Origin: AC-32 sp045806105
GTDB lineage: Bacteria; Actinomycetota; Thermoleophilia; Gaiellales; Gaiellaceae
Direction: 5' to 3'
NCBI GenBank assembly: GCA_045806105.1
Contig: JBJMJY010000068.1
Coordinates: forward strand, 1-20,349
Length of the DNA stretch: 20,349 nucleotides
Both the position numbers and the translations under genes were made by a program. How positions within the stretch are numbered: the stretch's first letter is position 1; every line of letters begins with the position of its first letter. Shown here one piece after another: positions 14,490 through 20,349 of the stretch. The notes below the pieces were generated by a model. The model worked only from the letters and a program-made list of their open reading frames with translations. It searched no databases and was not told the DNA's origin.

Positions 14490-14495
14490 TGCGCC

Positions 14496-15275
14496 ATGCG
14501 CGACGAGCCGTCCTCGCGCAGCGGGGGACACACCACCGAAGACTCGGCTTCGCCACCCGAGCAGCAGCCCGGGTTCGGCGAGCTGCGGCACTACGTTCCG
14601 CCCGAGCTCCTGAACGTCTCTTTCCCCGTCGCCGTCCGCGGCTACGACCGCGCAGCCGTCGAGTCGTACGTGAAGCGCGTCAATCGCGTGATCGCCGAGC
14701 TGAAGGTCAGCTCCTCCCCGCGCGCGGCTGTGACGCACGCGCTCGAGCGGACCGAGCAGCAGGTGAGCGGCCTGCTGCAGCGGGCGCGCGAGACCGGTGA
14801 GGAGATCACAGCGAGCGCACGGCAGGAGGCGGAGGAGATCATCGGCAAGGCCAAGGCGGAGGCGGCGGACCTGCACGTCAACGTGAGCACCGAGGCCGAC
14901 GGCATCAAGGTGCAGGCCGAGCAGGTTCTCGCCGACGCGCGCAAGGAGGGCGAAGACATCCTCGCGCGTTCACGGCTCGAGGCGGAGAACACCCGCGCCG
15001 CCTCTCAGGCCGAGGCCGAGGAGCGCCGCCGGAAGCTGGACGAAGAGCTGGAGTCGCTGCGCGCGCAGGCCGAGGCGCGGATGCGCGAGCTCCAGGTCGA
15101 CACCGACCGCGTCCGCGGGGAGCGCCGCGAGCTGCTCGAGGACATTCGCGTGCGAGGAACGACGCTCCTGGAAGTAGCGGATGCAGCGGCCACGCGCGAC
15201 ACGCGCGAGCCCGACGAGCCTGATTCGATCGACGAGGTCGAGCTGTCCGGCGCCGAAGAGGTCTCGAAGACCTAG
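14496..15275 (+). CDS. DivIVA-domain coiled-coil protein
   Basis: 259 residues. A disordered N-terminus (to about 30, ending PEQQPGFGELR) leads to the DivIVA-like membrane-targeting segment NVSFPVAVRGYDRAAVESYV (about 41-60) followed by KRVNRVIAEL. Residues about 75-225 form one long coiled coil rich in Ala/Glu/Arg (TGEEITASARQEAEEIIGKA and RKEGEDILARSRLEAE). The acidic tail ends SGAEEVSKT. DivIVA/Wag31/SepIVA-type proteins sit at curved membrane or septa and organise cell-wall growth in actinobacteria. ATG 14496 is preferred; the frame is open to 14319 but the upstream part looks non-coding and a -10 sits 6 nt before this ATG. The stop overlaps the stop of the converging thioredoxin-like gene (ctag, 15272-15275). 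Confidence 0.85.
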   Translation: MRDEPSSRSGGHTTEDSASPPEQQPGFGELRHYVPPELLNVSFPVAVRGYDRAAVESYVKRVNRVIAELKVSSSPRAAVTHALERTEQQVSGLLQRARETGEEITASARQEAEEIIGKAKAEAADLHVNVSTEADGIKVQAEQVLADARKEGEDILARSRLEAENTRAASQAEAEERRRKLDEELESLRAQAEARMRELQVDTDRVRGERRELLEDIRVRGTTLLEVADAAATRDTREPDEPDSIDEVELSGAEEVSKT

Positions 15276-15592
15276 CGCAGCCAGGGCGCGAGCAGCTGCT
15301 CGATGTCGCGGCAGCCGCGCGGGCTCGTCAAGCGGCCGCTGACGCGTTTGCCTTCGACCACCACGATCGTCGGCACGTGCTCGATCCGGAAGCGCTCGGC
15401 GAGCTCGGCGTTCTCCTCGACCTCGACGCGGAGGAGCCGGAACGACTCGTGGTTCCGGCGCCGCTGCAGGACCTGCGAGAGGTAGCCCTCCACGCGGCGG
15501 GAGCGGCCGGAGTTGCGCGAGAAGAAGAAGACGAGGCGCGGGCGCTCCGCGGGCGCGCGCGGGGCGCGCGCCTGAGCGGCGGTGGCGCTCAC
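15272..15592 (-). CDS. Thioredoxin-fold protein lacking the CxxC motif
   Basis: 106 residues from GTG at 15590-15592, which overlaps the stop of the STAS gene as GTGA, so the two are translationally coupled. After a disordered Ala/Arg-rich start, RLVFFFSRNSGRSRRVEGYL (19-38) is the beta-alpha unit that in thioredoxin carries CGPC; here both cysteines are serine (S28-G-R-S31). The cis-proline loop is intact (RIEHVPTIVVVEGKRV, Pro74) and the EVEENAELAERF segment matches the thioredoxin D-x-N-x-x-L-A pattern. The only cysteine is Cys94. It therefore has the fold but cannot do dithiol chemistry; a binding or regulatory role is likely (inference). A longer upstream frame exists but overlaps the STAS gene. 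Confidence 0.8.
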   Translation of the reverse strand: MSATAAQARAPRAPAERPRLVFFFSRNSGRSRRVEGYLSQVLQRRRNHESFRLLRVEVEENAELAERFRIEHVPTIVVVEGKRVSGRLTSPRGCRDIEQLLAPWLR

Positions 15593-15960
15593 CTGACCGG
15601 TTCCAGCAGCAGTCCCTGGAACGCCGCATGGAGCGTCGGATACAGCGGCACGACAGCGTCGATGCCGGCGACCTCGAGCACCCGGGTGCCCCTGCTGCCG
15701 TTCGTGACCACGACCAGCTCGGAGCCGTTGCGCCGGAGGCGCTTCGCCTCCGCGATGAGGATCCCGCACGCCGTCGAGTCCATGAAGCTCACGCCGCTCA
15801 CGTCCACGACGACGGTGTGCGAGTGCAGGGAGGCGGCGGCCGCGAGCGCGTCGCGTAGCTGGTCCTCGACGTAGACGTCGAGCTCGCCGCTCACGGAGAC
15901 GAGAGCGATCCGCCCGCCGACCTCGGCCACGGTTGCACGGAACGGCGGGATCGACGCCAC
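15589..15960 (-). CDS. STAS-domain protein, anti-sigma factor antagonist type
   Basis: 123 residues, one STAS domain: ALVSVSGELDVYVEDQLRDA (19-38), VVVDVSGVSFMDSTACGILI (50-69), then ELVVVTNGSRGTRVLEVAGI and a final helix. Ser62 in the DST motif occupies the place of the phosphorylated serine of SpoIIAA/RsbV, so partner switching with an anti-sigma kinase is expected; no such kinase is in the window. The start is GTG at 15958-15960, no Shine-Dalgarno, TAGGCT exactly 6 nt upstream, so probably leaderless. It is coupled downstream to the thioredoxin-like gene (GTGA) and follows the response regulator by 57 nt. Confidence 0.9.
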   Translation of the reverse strand: MASIPPFRATVAEVGGRIALVSVSGELDVYVEDQLRDALAAAASLHSHTVVVDVSGVSFMDSTACGILIAEAKRLRRNGSELVVVTNGSRGTRVLEVAGIDAVVPLYPTLHAAFQGLLLEPVR

Positions 15961-15966
15961 GCGAGC

Positions 15967-15972
15967 AGCCTA
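15967..15972 (-). promoter_or_regulatory. -10-like hexamer of the STAS gene (probable leaderless start)
   Basis: TAGGCT, exactly 6 nt, then GTG. No Shine-Dalgarno and no clear -35. It would give the STAS/thioredoxin-like pair its own promoter inside the signalling cluster. Confidence 0.35.
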
Positions 15973-16017
15973 CGAACGGCGGTTTGAGGGCCGCATCCGA
16001 TTTCGGTCAGGGTCCGC

Positions 16018-16704
16018 CTACACGTCGACGAGCTTGTAGCCCGCGCCGCGAACGGTCAGCAGCCGCGCGGGGTTCTCAGGGTCGCGCTCGATCTTGCGGC
16101 GGATGTTCGAGACGTGAAGATCGGCGGCCCGCGCGTCGCCGATGTAGTCGCTCTCCCAGAGGTGCTGCATGATCTCGCGCCGCGAGTAGACGCGGCCGGG
16201 GTCGCGGGAGAGCAGCGCGAGCAGCTTCAGCTCCGACTGCGTCAGTTGCACCGGCTCGCCGTCGACCGTCGCCTCGTAGCGCTCGAGGTCGAGGTGGAGC
16301 CCGCCGACGTCGCGCATGGGGTGCGCCTCGTGGGCGTCGAGCGTGCGGCGGCGGAGGATCGCCCGCACGCGCGCGAGCAGCTCGCTCATCGAGAAGGGCT
16401 TCGTGAGGTAGTCGTCCGCGCCGGCCTCGAGACCGAGCACGCGATCGACCTCGGCGTCCCGCGCCGTCAGGATGAGGATCGGGACGGCGCTCTCGCTCCG
16501 GAGCTGACGGCAGACCTCGATGCCGGAGACGCCCGGCAGCCCGATGTCCAGCACCAGCACGTCGAATCGGTGCTTGCGGGCTGCGTCGAGCGCGTGCTCG
16601 CCCCGGTCGACTGCCTCAACCTCGTGGCCGTCGCCGCGCAGCGCATACGACAGGGCGTCCGAGAGCGCCGGCTCGTCCTCGACGACCAGGATCCCGGGGC
16701 TCAC
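16018..16704 (-). CDS. OmpR/PhoB-type response regulator
   Basis: 228 residues from GTG at 16702-16704, overlapping the kinase stop as GTGA. Receiver domain: acidic pair Glu9-Asp10, phospho-acceptor Asp53 (VLVLDIGLPG), Thr80 (ILTAR) and Lys102 (LTKPF), all intact. Winged-helix output domain from about 135: QLTQSELKLLALLSRDPGRV, YSRREIMQHLWESD, then AADLHVSNIRRKIERDPENP and RLLTVRGAGYKLVDV. It is a DNA-binding transcription regulator activated by phosphorylation, with the kinase encoded immediately upstream as its natural partner. Targets are unknown; the cluster itself and the 11-bp-spaced repeat at 12731 are only candidates. Confidence 0.95.
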   Translation of the reverse strand: MSPGILVVEDEPALSDALSYALRGDGHEVEAVDRGEHALDAARKHRFDVLVLDIGLPGVSGIEVCRQLRSESAVPILILTARDAEVDRVLGLEAGADDYLTKPFSMSELLARVRAILRRRTLDAHEAHPMRDVGGLHLDLERYEATVDGEPVQLTQSELKLLALLSRDPGRVYSRREIMQHLWESDYIGDARAADLHVSNIRRKIERDPENPARLLTVRGAGYKLVDV

Positions 16705-17777
16705 TTTTGCACCACCCGCGCCGCAGGCAAACGCAGCCGGACTCGTGTGCCGTTGCCGGGGATCGAATCGAGCTCCACCGTGCCGCCGAGCGCACGCACG
16801 ATCTCCCGCGCGATCGGGAGCCCGAGGCCGAAGCCGCCGGGCGCGCTGCCGTCGACGCGGAAGAAGCGCTCGAACACGCGCTTCTGGTCGAGCTCGCTCA
16901 TGCCGGGCCCGGTGTCCCGCACCTCGATTTCGCAGAGCCGCCCGAGGTCGCGGCCGGTGAGCACGATCTCGCCCGCGGCCGTGTAGCGCCGGGCGTTGAC
17001 AGCGATGTTCAGGATCGCCTGGCGAAGCAGGTCGCGGTCCGCGAAGACGCAGAGGCCGTCCTCGCACGAGATCCGCAGGTCGACGCCGTCGCCAAGGTCG
17101 AGCTCGGCCTTGATCTCGTCCAGCAACGGCCTGACTTCCACGAGGCGCAGGGTGGTCACGCCGTCACCGGTCTGGATCCGCGCAAGCAGTAGTAGCGCCT
17201 CGGACAACCTGCTCAGGCGCTCGCTCTGGCGCGAGACGTGGCCGAGGAAGAGGTCGCGCTCCGACGGCTCGTCCTTCGCCCCGCCCTGCAGGACCTCGAC
17301 GGCGCTCGCGATGGCTGCGATCGGCGTCCGCAGCTCGTGCGCAGCGTTCGAGACGAACTCGCGCTCGGCGCGGTCGCGCCGCTCACGCGCGGTGACGTCG
17401 GCGATCAACAGCAGCGCGGTGGTACTCGCCTGCGCCGGAACGCCGTCGAGCTCGAGCAGCCGCCCGCCCCGGGTCTCGATGATGCGGCGCGCCGGAGGAG
17501 AATCCGTGAAGAGGCTGACGGCGAACTTGCGCAGCGAGACGAGCGGCCACGGCTCCGGCAAGAGCTCGCCCACCCCTGCTCCGAGGTAGGCGACCGCGGC
17601 CGGGTTGGCGTACTCGACCCGAAGCCCCTCGGTCACGCTGACGACGCCGATCGGGATCCGCCGGAGAAGCAGGCCGGCCGCGCCGTCGACCTCCGCGGCG
17701 GCGGCCGGGGGGGCGGGGCCCGCCAGCTGTAGGACGGCACGCGGGTCGAGGATCGACTCGTTCGGCGGGCTGCTCAC
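16701..17777 (-). CDS. Soluble PAS-domain sensor histidine kinase
   Basis: 358 residues. An N-terminal linker (1-35) leads to a PAS-like domain (about 36-130: IPIGVVSVTEGLRVEYANPA, LLIADVTARERRDRA), then HisKA with His147 (NAAHELRTP, 144-152), and an HATPase domain with N box ILNIAVNARRY (Asn257/Asn261), G1 DTGPGM (288-293), F box FERFF and G2 GFGLGL (315-320). No transmembrane helix is visible, so it should sense a cytoplasmic or membrane-proximal signal through PAS, as SenX3/PhoR-type PAS kinases do but without their membrane anchor. GTG start at 17775-17777, weak Shine-Dalgarno. The response regulator starts within its stop codon. A good -10/-35 pair lies about 185 bp upstream. Confidence 0.93.
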   Translation of the reverse strand: MSSPPNESILDPRAVLQLAGPAPPAAAAEVDGAAGLLLRRIPIGVVSVTEGLRVEYANPAAVAYLGAGVGELLPEPWPLVSLRKFAVSLFTDSPPARRIIETRGGRLLELDGVPAQASTTALLLIADVTARERRDRAEREFVSNAAHELRTPIAAIASAVEVLQGGAKDEPSERDLFLGHVSRQSERLSRLSEALLLLARIQTGDGVTTLRLVEVRPLLDEIKAELDLGDGVDLRISCEDGLCVFADRDLLRQAILNIAVNARRYTAAGEIVLTGRDLGRLCEIEVRDTGPGMSELDQKRVFERFFRVDGSAPGGFGLGLPIAREIVRALGGTVELDSIPGNGTRVRLRLPAARVVQK

Positions 17778-17960
17778 GCGAGCAACTCGCTGGCGAACTC
17801 AGCGGCGAAGAGATCCACGCGAAAAACCACGGGCAACTCCCTCGGTCATTTGACCCTTCGACCGTGGGGCGATTCCGACCGGCGGGGTCGAAATCGCTCA
17901 CGCAGCCTTCGCGCGGGCGGCTCCAAGGCTACACTCAGGCGCCCCGGCGCCGTGCTCCGA

Positions 17961-17988
17961 ATTATAGCTGCAGTTTGGGCATTTCCAA
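17961..17988 (-). promoter_or_regulatory. Sigma-70-type promoter for the kinase-regulator cluster
   Basis: On the - strand a TATAAT (17966-17961) follows TTGGAA (17988-17983) at 16-nt spacing, the closest match to consensus I noticed in the window. Transcription would start near 17954 and leave a leader of about 175 nt before the kinase GTG. Within that leader ggtca-tt-tgacc (17844-17855) forms a small palindrome that could be an operator. Confidence 0.45.
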
Positions 17989-18106
17989 ACACGCCGCACA
18001 GCAAGCGCTACCATGGGGGTTGCACGCACGACGCCTGCCGGGTCGCTCCATCCGCTTCTCATGCCTCTTGGGCGCTCACTCCGAGGAGCGGAAGAGAGGA
18101 CCCACG

Positions 18107-18487
18107 ATGGAAGAGGCTCCCACCGCGGGGCGTGAACGTGGGAAAGCCGCTGCTGCGGTCTCGAAGGCGGTCGCCGGCATCCACCGGGAGCACTTCGGGC
18201 GCGGCGCCGGCCGGGCGCGGACGGTGATGGGCGACGACTACATCATCTGCTTCCTGGAGGACATCTACACACCGGTCGAGCGTACGCTGATCGACGCGGG
18301 CCGCTTCGCGGCGGTCCAGGAGACGCGAACGGCGTGGCAGTACACCATGCGGGAAAAGTTCGTCGCCGAGGTCGAGCGGATCGCCGGCCGCAAGGTAGTC
18401 GGCTTCCTTTCGCAGGTGCACGTCGATCCCGACCTCGCCGTCGAGACATTCATCCTCGAACCGTCGCACGACGGCGCCGGCCGCTAG
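18107..18487 (+). CDS. DUF2294-family protein
   Basis: 126 residues. ATG at 18107 with AGAGGA 6 nt upstream; the frame is open to 17864 but upstream is non-coding. After a charged start (to about 15): AVSKAVAGIHREHFGRGAGR, then MGDDYIICFLEDIYTPVERT, a helix with FAAVQETRTAWQYTMREKFV, and GRKVVGFLSQVHVDPDLAVE ending in TFILEP. This is the DUF2294 pattern (Na-translocating-associated name in some databases), a small alpha/beta protein with no proven function; the VHVDPDLAVETFIL end is typical. It lies 38 bp before the GPR1/FUN34/YaaH-like gene on the same strand, so they may be co-transcribed. Confidence 0.8.
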   Translation: MEEAPTAGRERGKAAAAVSKAVAGIHREHFGRGAGRARTVMGDDYIICFLEDIYTPVERTLIDAGRFAAVQETRTAWQYTMREKFVAEVERIAGRKVVGFLSQVHVDPDLAVETFILEPSHDGAGR

Positions 18488-18525
18488 CGGGATTCGAGAC
18501 ACCCCGAGCGGGAAGACGGCCCGGG

Positions 18526-19203
18526 ATGAGCACCGACGGCCGCCGCCACCACGAGCAGACGCGGATCATGCTCCGGCCGGTCGGCAGCGGGCTGCCGCTC
18601 GGCTTCTTCTCCTTCGGAATCGGGATGCTGCTGCTCGGCTGCCAGGAGATCGGCTGGATTCCCGTCGGCGAGCAGCGCGACGTCGGCCTGCTGCTGGCGG
18701 CGTTCGTGTTCCCGCTCGAGCTCGTCGCGACGCTCTTCGCCTTCCTCGCCCGCGACACCCTCGGCGCGACGACGCTCGGGCTGTTTACCACCTCCTGGCT
18801 GGCGCTCGGGCTGTCGCAGCTCAACTCGCCGCCCGGCTCGACGAGCGTGACGCTCGGCATCTACCTCTTCGGCTTCGCGGCGGCGGTGCTGCTGCTGGCC
18901 CTCCTCTCGACGGCCGGCAAGCCGTTCTTCTCGGTGCTGCTGAGCATCGCGGCCGCGCGGATGGTGCTTGCGGGCGCGTACGAGGTCGGCGGCGGCAAGA
19001 CGCTCTTCCAGATCGCCGGCGGCTGCGCGATCGGCCTGGCGGCCCTGGCGATGTACGGCGGCGCCGCGCTCGCGCTCGAGGACGCGAAGCAGCGCGAGCT
19101 GCTGCCGCTCTTCCGCCGCGGCCAGGCCGCGGCCGCGTTCGGCGGCTTCGAGGCGCAGCTCGAGCGCCTCGAGTCCGAGCCCGGGGTACGACCGCAGCTT
19201 TAG
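18526..19203 (+). CDS. GPR1/FUN34/YaaH-like membrane protein
   Basis: 225 residues with about six hydrophobic helices between 20 and 195, a short charged N-terminus (MSTDGRRHHEQTRIMLRPVG) and a soluble C-terminal tail (LFRRGQAAAAFGGFEAQLER). The first helix, SGLPLGFFSFGIGMLLLGCQ, resembles the PLGL.xFG start of acetate/succinate transporters (SatP/YaaH). The later helix pattern fits loosely, so an acetate-uptake role is possible but not shown. ATG at 18526-18528 with GGGAAG about 10 nt upstream. It follows the DUF2294 gene and precedes the carboxyltransferase gene by 11 nt, so an acyl/acetyl-metabolism unit is conceivable (inference). Confidence 0.65.
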   Translation: MSTDGRRHHEQTRIMLRPVGSGLPLGFFSFGIGMLLLGCQEIGWIPVGEQRDVGLLLAAFVFPLELVATLFAFLARDTLGATTLGLFTTSWLALGLSQLNSPPGSTSVTLGIYLFGFAAAVLLLALLSTAGKPFFSVLLSIAAARMVLAGAYEVGGGKTLFQIAGGCAIGLAALAMYGGAALALEDAKQRELLPLFRRGQAAAAFGGFEAQLERLESEPGVRPQL

Positions 19204-19214
19204 AGTTCAGCGGC

Positions 19215-20349
19215 GTGACGGTGCTCACGTCGCAGGCCGGCCCGTCGGAGGAGTCCGACGAACGCCGCGCGCGCATGGATGAGCTCGTCGCGGAGCTGCG
19301 CGAGCGCACGGGCCAGGTCGCGCGGGGCGGCGGCGAGCGGGCGCTCGAGAAGCACCGCTCGCGCGGCAAGCTGACCGCGCGCGAGCGGGTCGACCGGCTG
19401 CTGGACCCGGACACGGCGTTCCTCGAGCTGTCGGGGCTCGCCGCGTGGGACGTCTACGAGGGGCAGGCGCCGAGCGCGGGGATCGTCACCGGGATCGGGA
19501 CGATCGAGGGACGCGAGTGCGTGCTCGTCGCCAACGACGCGACGGTGAAGGGCGGCACGTACTTCCCCGAGACCGTGAAGAAGCACCTCCGGGCGCAGGA
19601 GATCGCGCTCGAGAACCGGCTCCCGTGCGTCTACCTCGTCGATTCCGGCGGCGCCTACCTGCCGCTCCAGGCCGATGTCTTTCCCGATCGCGACCACTTC
19701 GGCCGGATCTTCTACAACCAGGCCAGGATGTCGGCGCTCGGCATCCCGCAGGTCGCGCTCGTCCTCGGCAGCTCGACGGCCGGCGGCGCCTACGTTCCGG
19801 CGATGAGCGACGAGACCGTCATCGTTCGGGGAACCGGGACCATCTTCCTCGGCGGCCCGCCGCTCGTGAAGGCTGCGACCGGCGAGGACGTCAGTGCCGA
19901 CGATCTCGGCGGCTCCGAGGTTCACACCCGGCGCTCGGGCGCGAGATCGTCCGCCACCTCGCCCGGCCGGCGCCGGCACCACCGTGGGAGCGAGCCGCAC
20001 CGGAGCCACCGGCCGTGTGCGCAGAGGGCGACGCACGCACCGCCTCGATGTACGCCTGCGTGTCAGCGGATCCGCGCCGAGCGGTACCGGTCCGCGAGAT
20101 CATCGCCCGCCTGATCGACGGCAGCCGCTTCCACGAGTTCAAGCCCGACTACGGCGAGACGCTCGTGACGGGGTTCGCACACCTGATGGGCTGGCCGATC
20201 GGCATCGTCGCCAACGACGGCATCCTCTTCAGCCAGTCGGCCCTGAAGGGTGCGCATTTCGTCGAGCTCTGCGCGCAGCGAAGGATCCCCCTGCTGTTCC
20301 TCCAGAACATCACGGGCTTCATGGTCGGCCGCGAGTACGAGGCGGGTGG
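19215..20349 (+). pseudogene. Acyl-CoA carboxylase carboxyltransferase, methylcrotonyl-CoA type, frameshifted and cut by window end
   Basis: GTG start at 19215. The first 240 codons match the beta subunit of methylcrotonyl-CoA carboxylase (leucine breakdown; carboxylates the acyl-CoA using carboxybiotin): KLTARERVDRLLDPDT, ECVLVANDATVKGGTYFPET, VYLVDSGGAYLPLQADVFPD, SSTAGGAYVPAMSDE, GTIFLGGPPLVKAATGEDVS, LGGSEVHTRRSG. At about 19936-19943 the frame breaks: the next frame continues the same protein (EIVRHLARPAPAPPWERA, later DPRRAVPVREIIARLIDGSR, FHEFKPDYGETLVTGFAHLM, LFLQNITGFMVGREYEAG) to the window end. About 15-20 residues normally found between (VADH...A) are missing, so this is a deletion plus frameshift, not one lost base. 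Either a true pseudogene or an assembly error at repeated gctcgggc-like sequence. Confidence 0.85.

Larger units (their letters stand above)
14058..14495. other. Divergent intergenic region
   Basis: About 440 bp between the secreted-protein gene (- strand) and the DivIVA-domain gene (+ strand). It contains one copy of the diverged repeat (14208-14248) and, at its right end, the presumed DivIVA-gene promoter. Frames open on both strands read as Arg-rich, low-complexity peptides with no start signals; I support no gene here. Confidence 0.5.

Noticed and set aside
14118..14876. 252-codon - strand frame opposite the DivIVA-domain gene
   Set aside because: Antisense of the coiled-coil coding sequence; no motif and no start signal.

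Overview
The window is high-GC bacterial DNA, most likely from an actinobacterium (Actinomycetota). I infer this from the many GTG starts, several probable leaderless genes, a WhiG/FliA-type sigma factor, a DivIVA-domain protein, an actinobacterial-style MalK/UgpC ATPase and a CHRD-domain secreted protein. A deep soil lineage such as Thermoleophilia/Gaiellales is a guess; there is no rRNA or other taxonomic marker here.

Layout. (1) 1-5062, sugar uptake: the 3' end of a MalG-type permease gene and a MalK/UgpC-type ATPase gene on the + strand face a convergent three-gene operon on the - strand (trehalose/maltose-type binding protein, MalF-type permease, MalG-type permease). The operon has no ATPase of its own, so the + strand ATPase probably energises both permease sets. 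A perfect 12-bp stem-loop separates the binding-protein gene from its permeases. (2) 5174-6292: a WhiG/FliA sigma factor and a small two-helix membrane protein (- strand), then a complete tRNA-Trp(CCA) on the + strand. (3) About 6300-14060, accessory and gene-poor: by the genes listed here less than half is coding, against nearly complete coding elsewhere. It holds small genes (excalibur-domain, HIRAN-like, GYD, CHRD and unnamed small proteins), two decayed copies of the same roughly 61-residue gene, another frameshifted remnant, three families of short dispersed repeats and a predicted three-way-junction RNA ending in a T tract. (4) 14496-20349, densely coding: a DivIVA-domain coiled-coil gene on + runs into a - strand cluster of soluble PAS histidine kinase, OmpR-type response regulator, STAS anti-sigma-antagonist-like protein and a thioredoxin-fold protein whose CxxC is SxxS. 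Downstream on + are a DUF2294 gene, a GPR1/FUN34/YaaH-like membrane protein and a methylcrotonyl-CoA-carboxylase-type carboxyltransferase gene that is frameshifted and cut by the window end.

How the parts may work together: region 1 is a carbohydrate importer with probable differential expression of the binding protein and a candidate LacI-type operator. In region 4 the kinase-regulator pair and the STAS/thioredoxin-like pair show 4-nt GTGA overlaps, suggesting two translationally coupled pairs in one signalling cluster. At least four genes carry a -10-like hexamer exactly 6 nt before the start codon and lack a Shine-Dalgarno sequence, which is how leaderless actinobacterial genes look. I found no CRISPR array, intact transposase, integrase, or recognisable defence or biosynthetic system. 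The most unusual material is the repeat- and pseudogene-rich stretch after tRNA-Trp and its candidate structured RNA.
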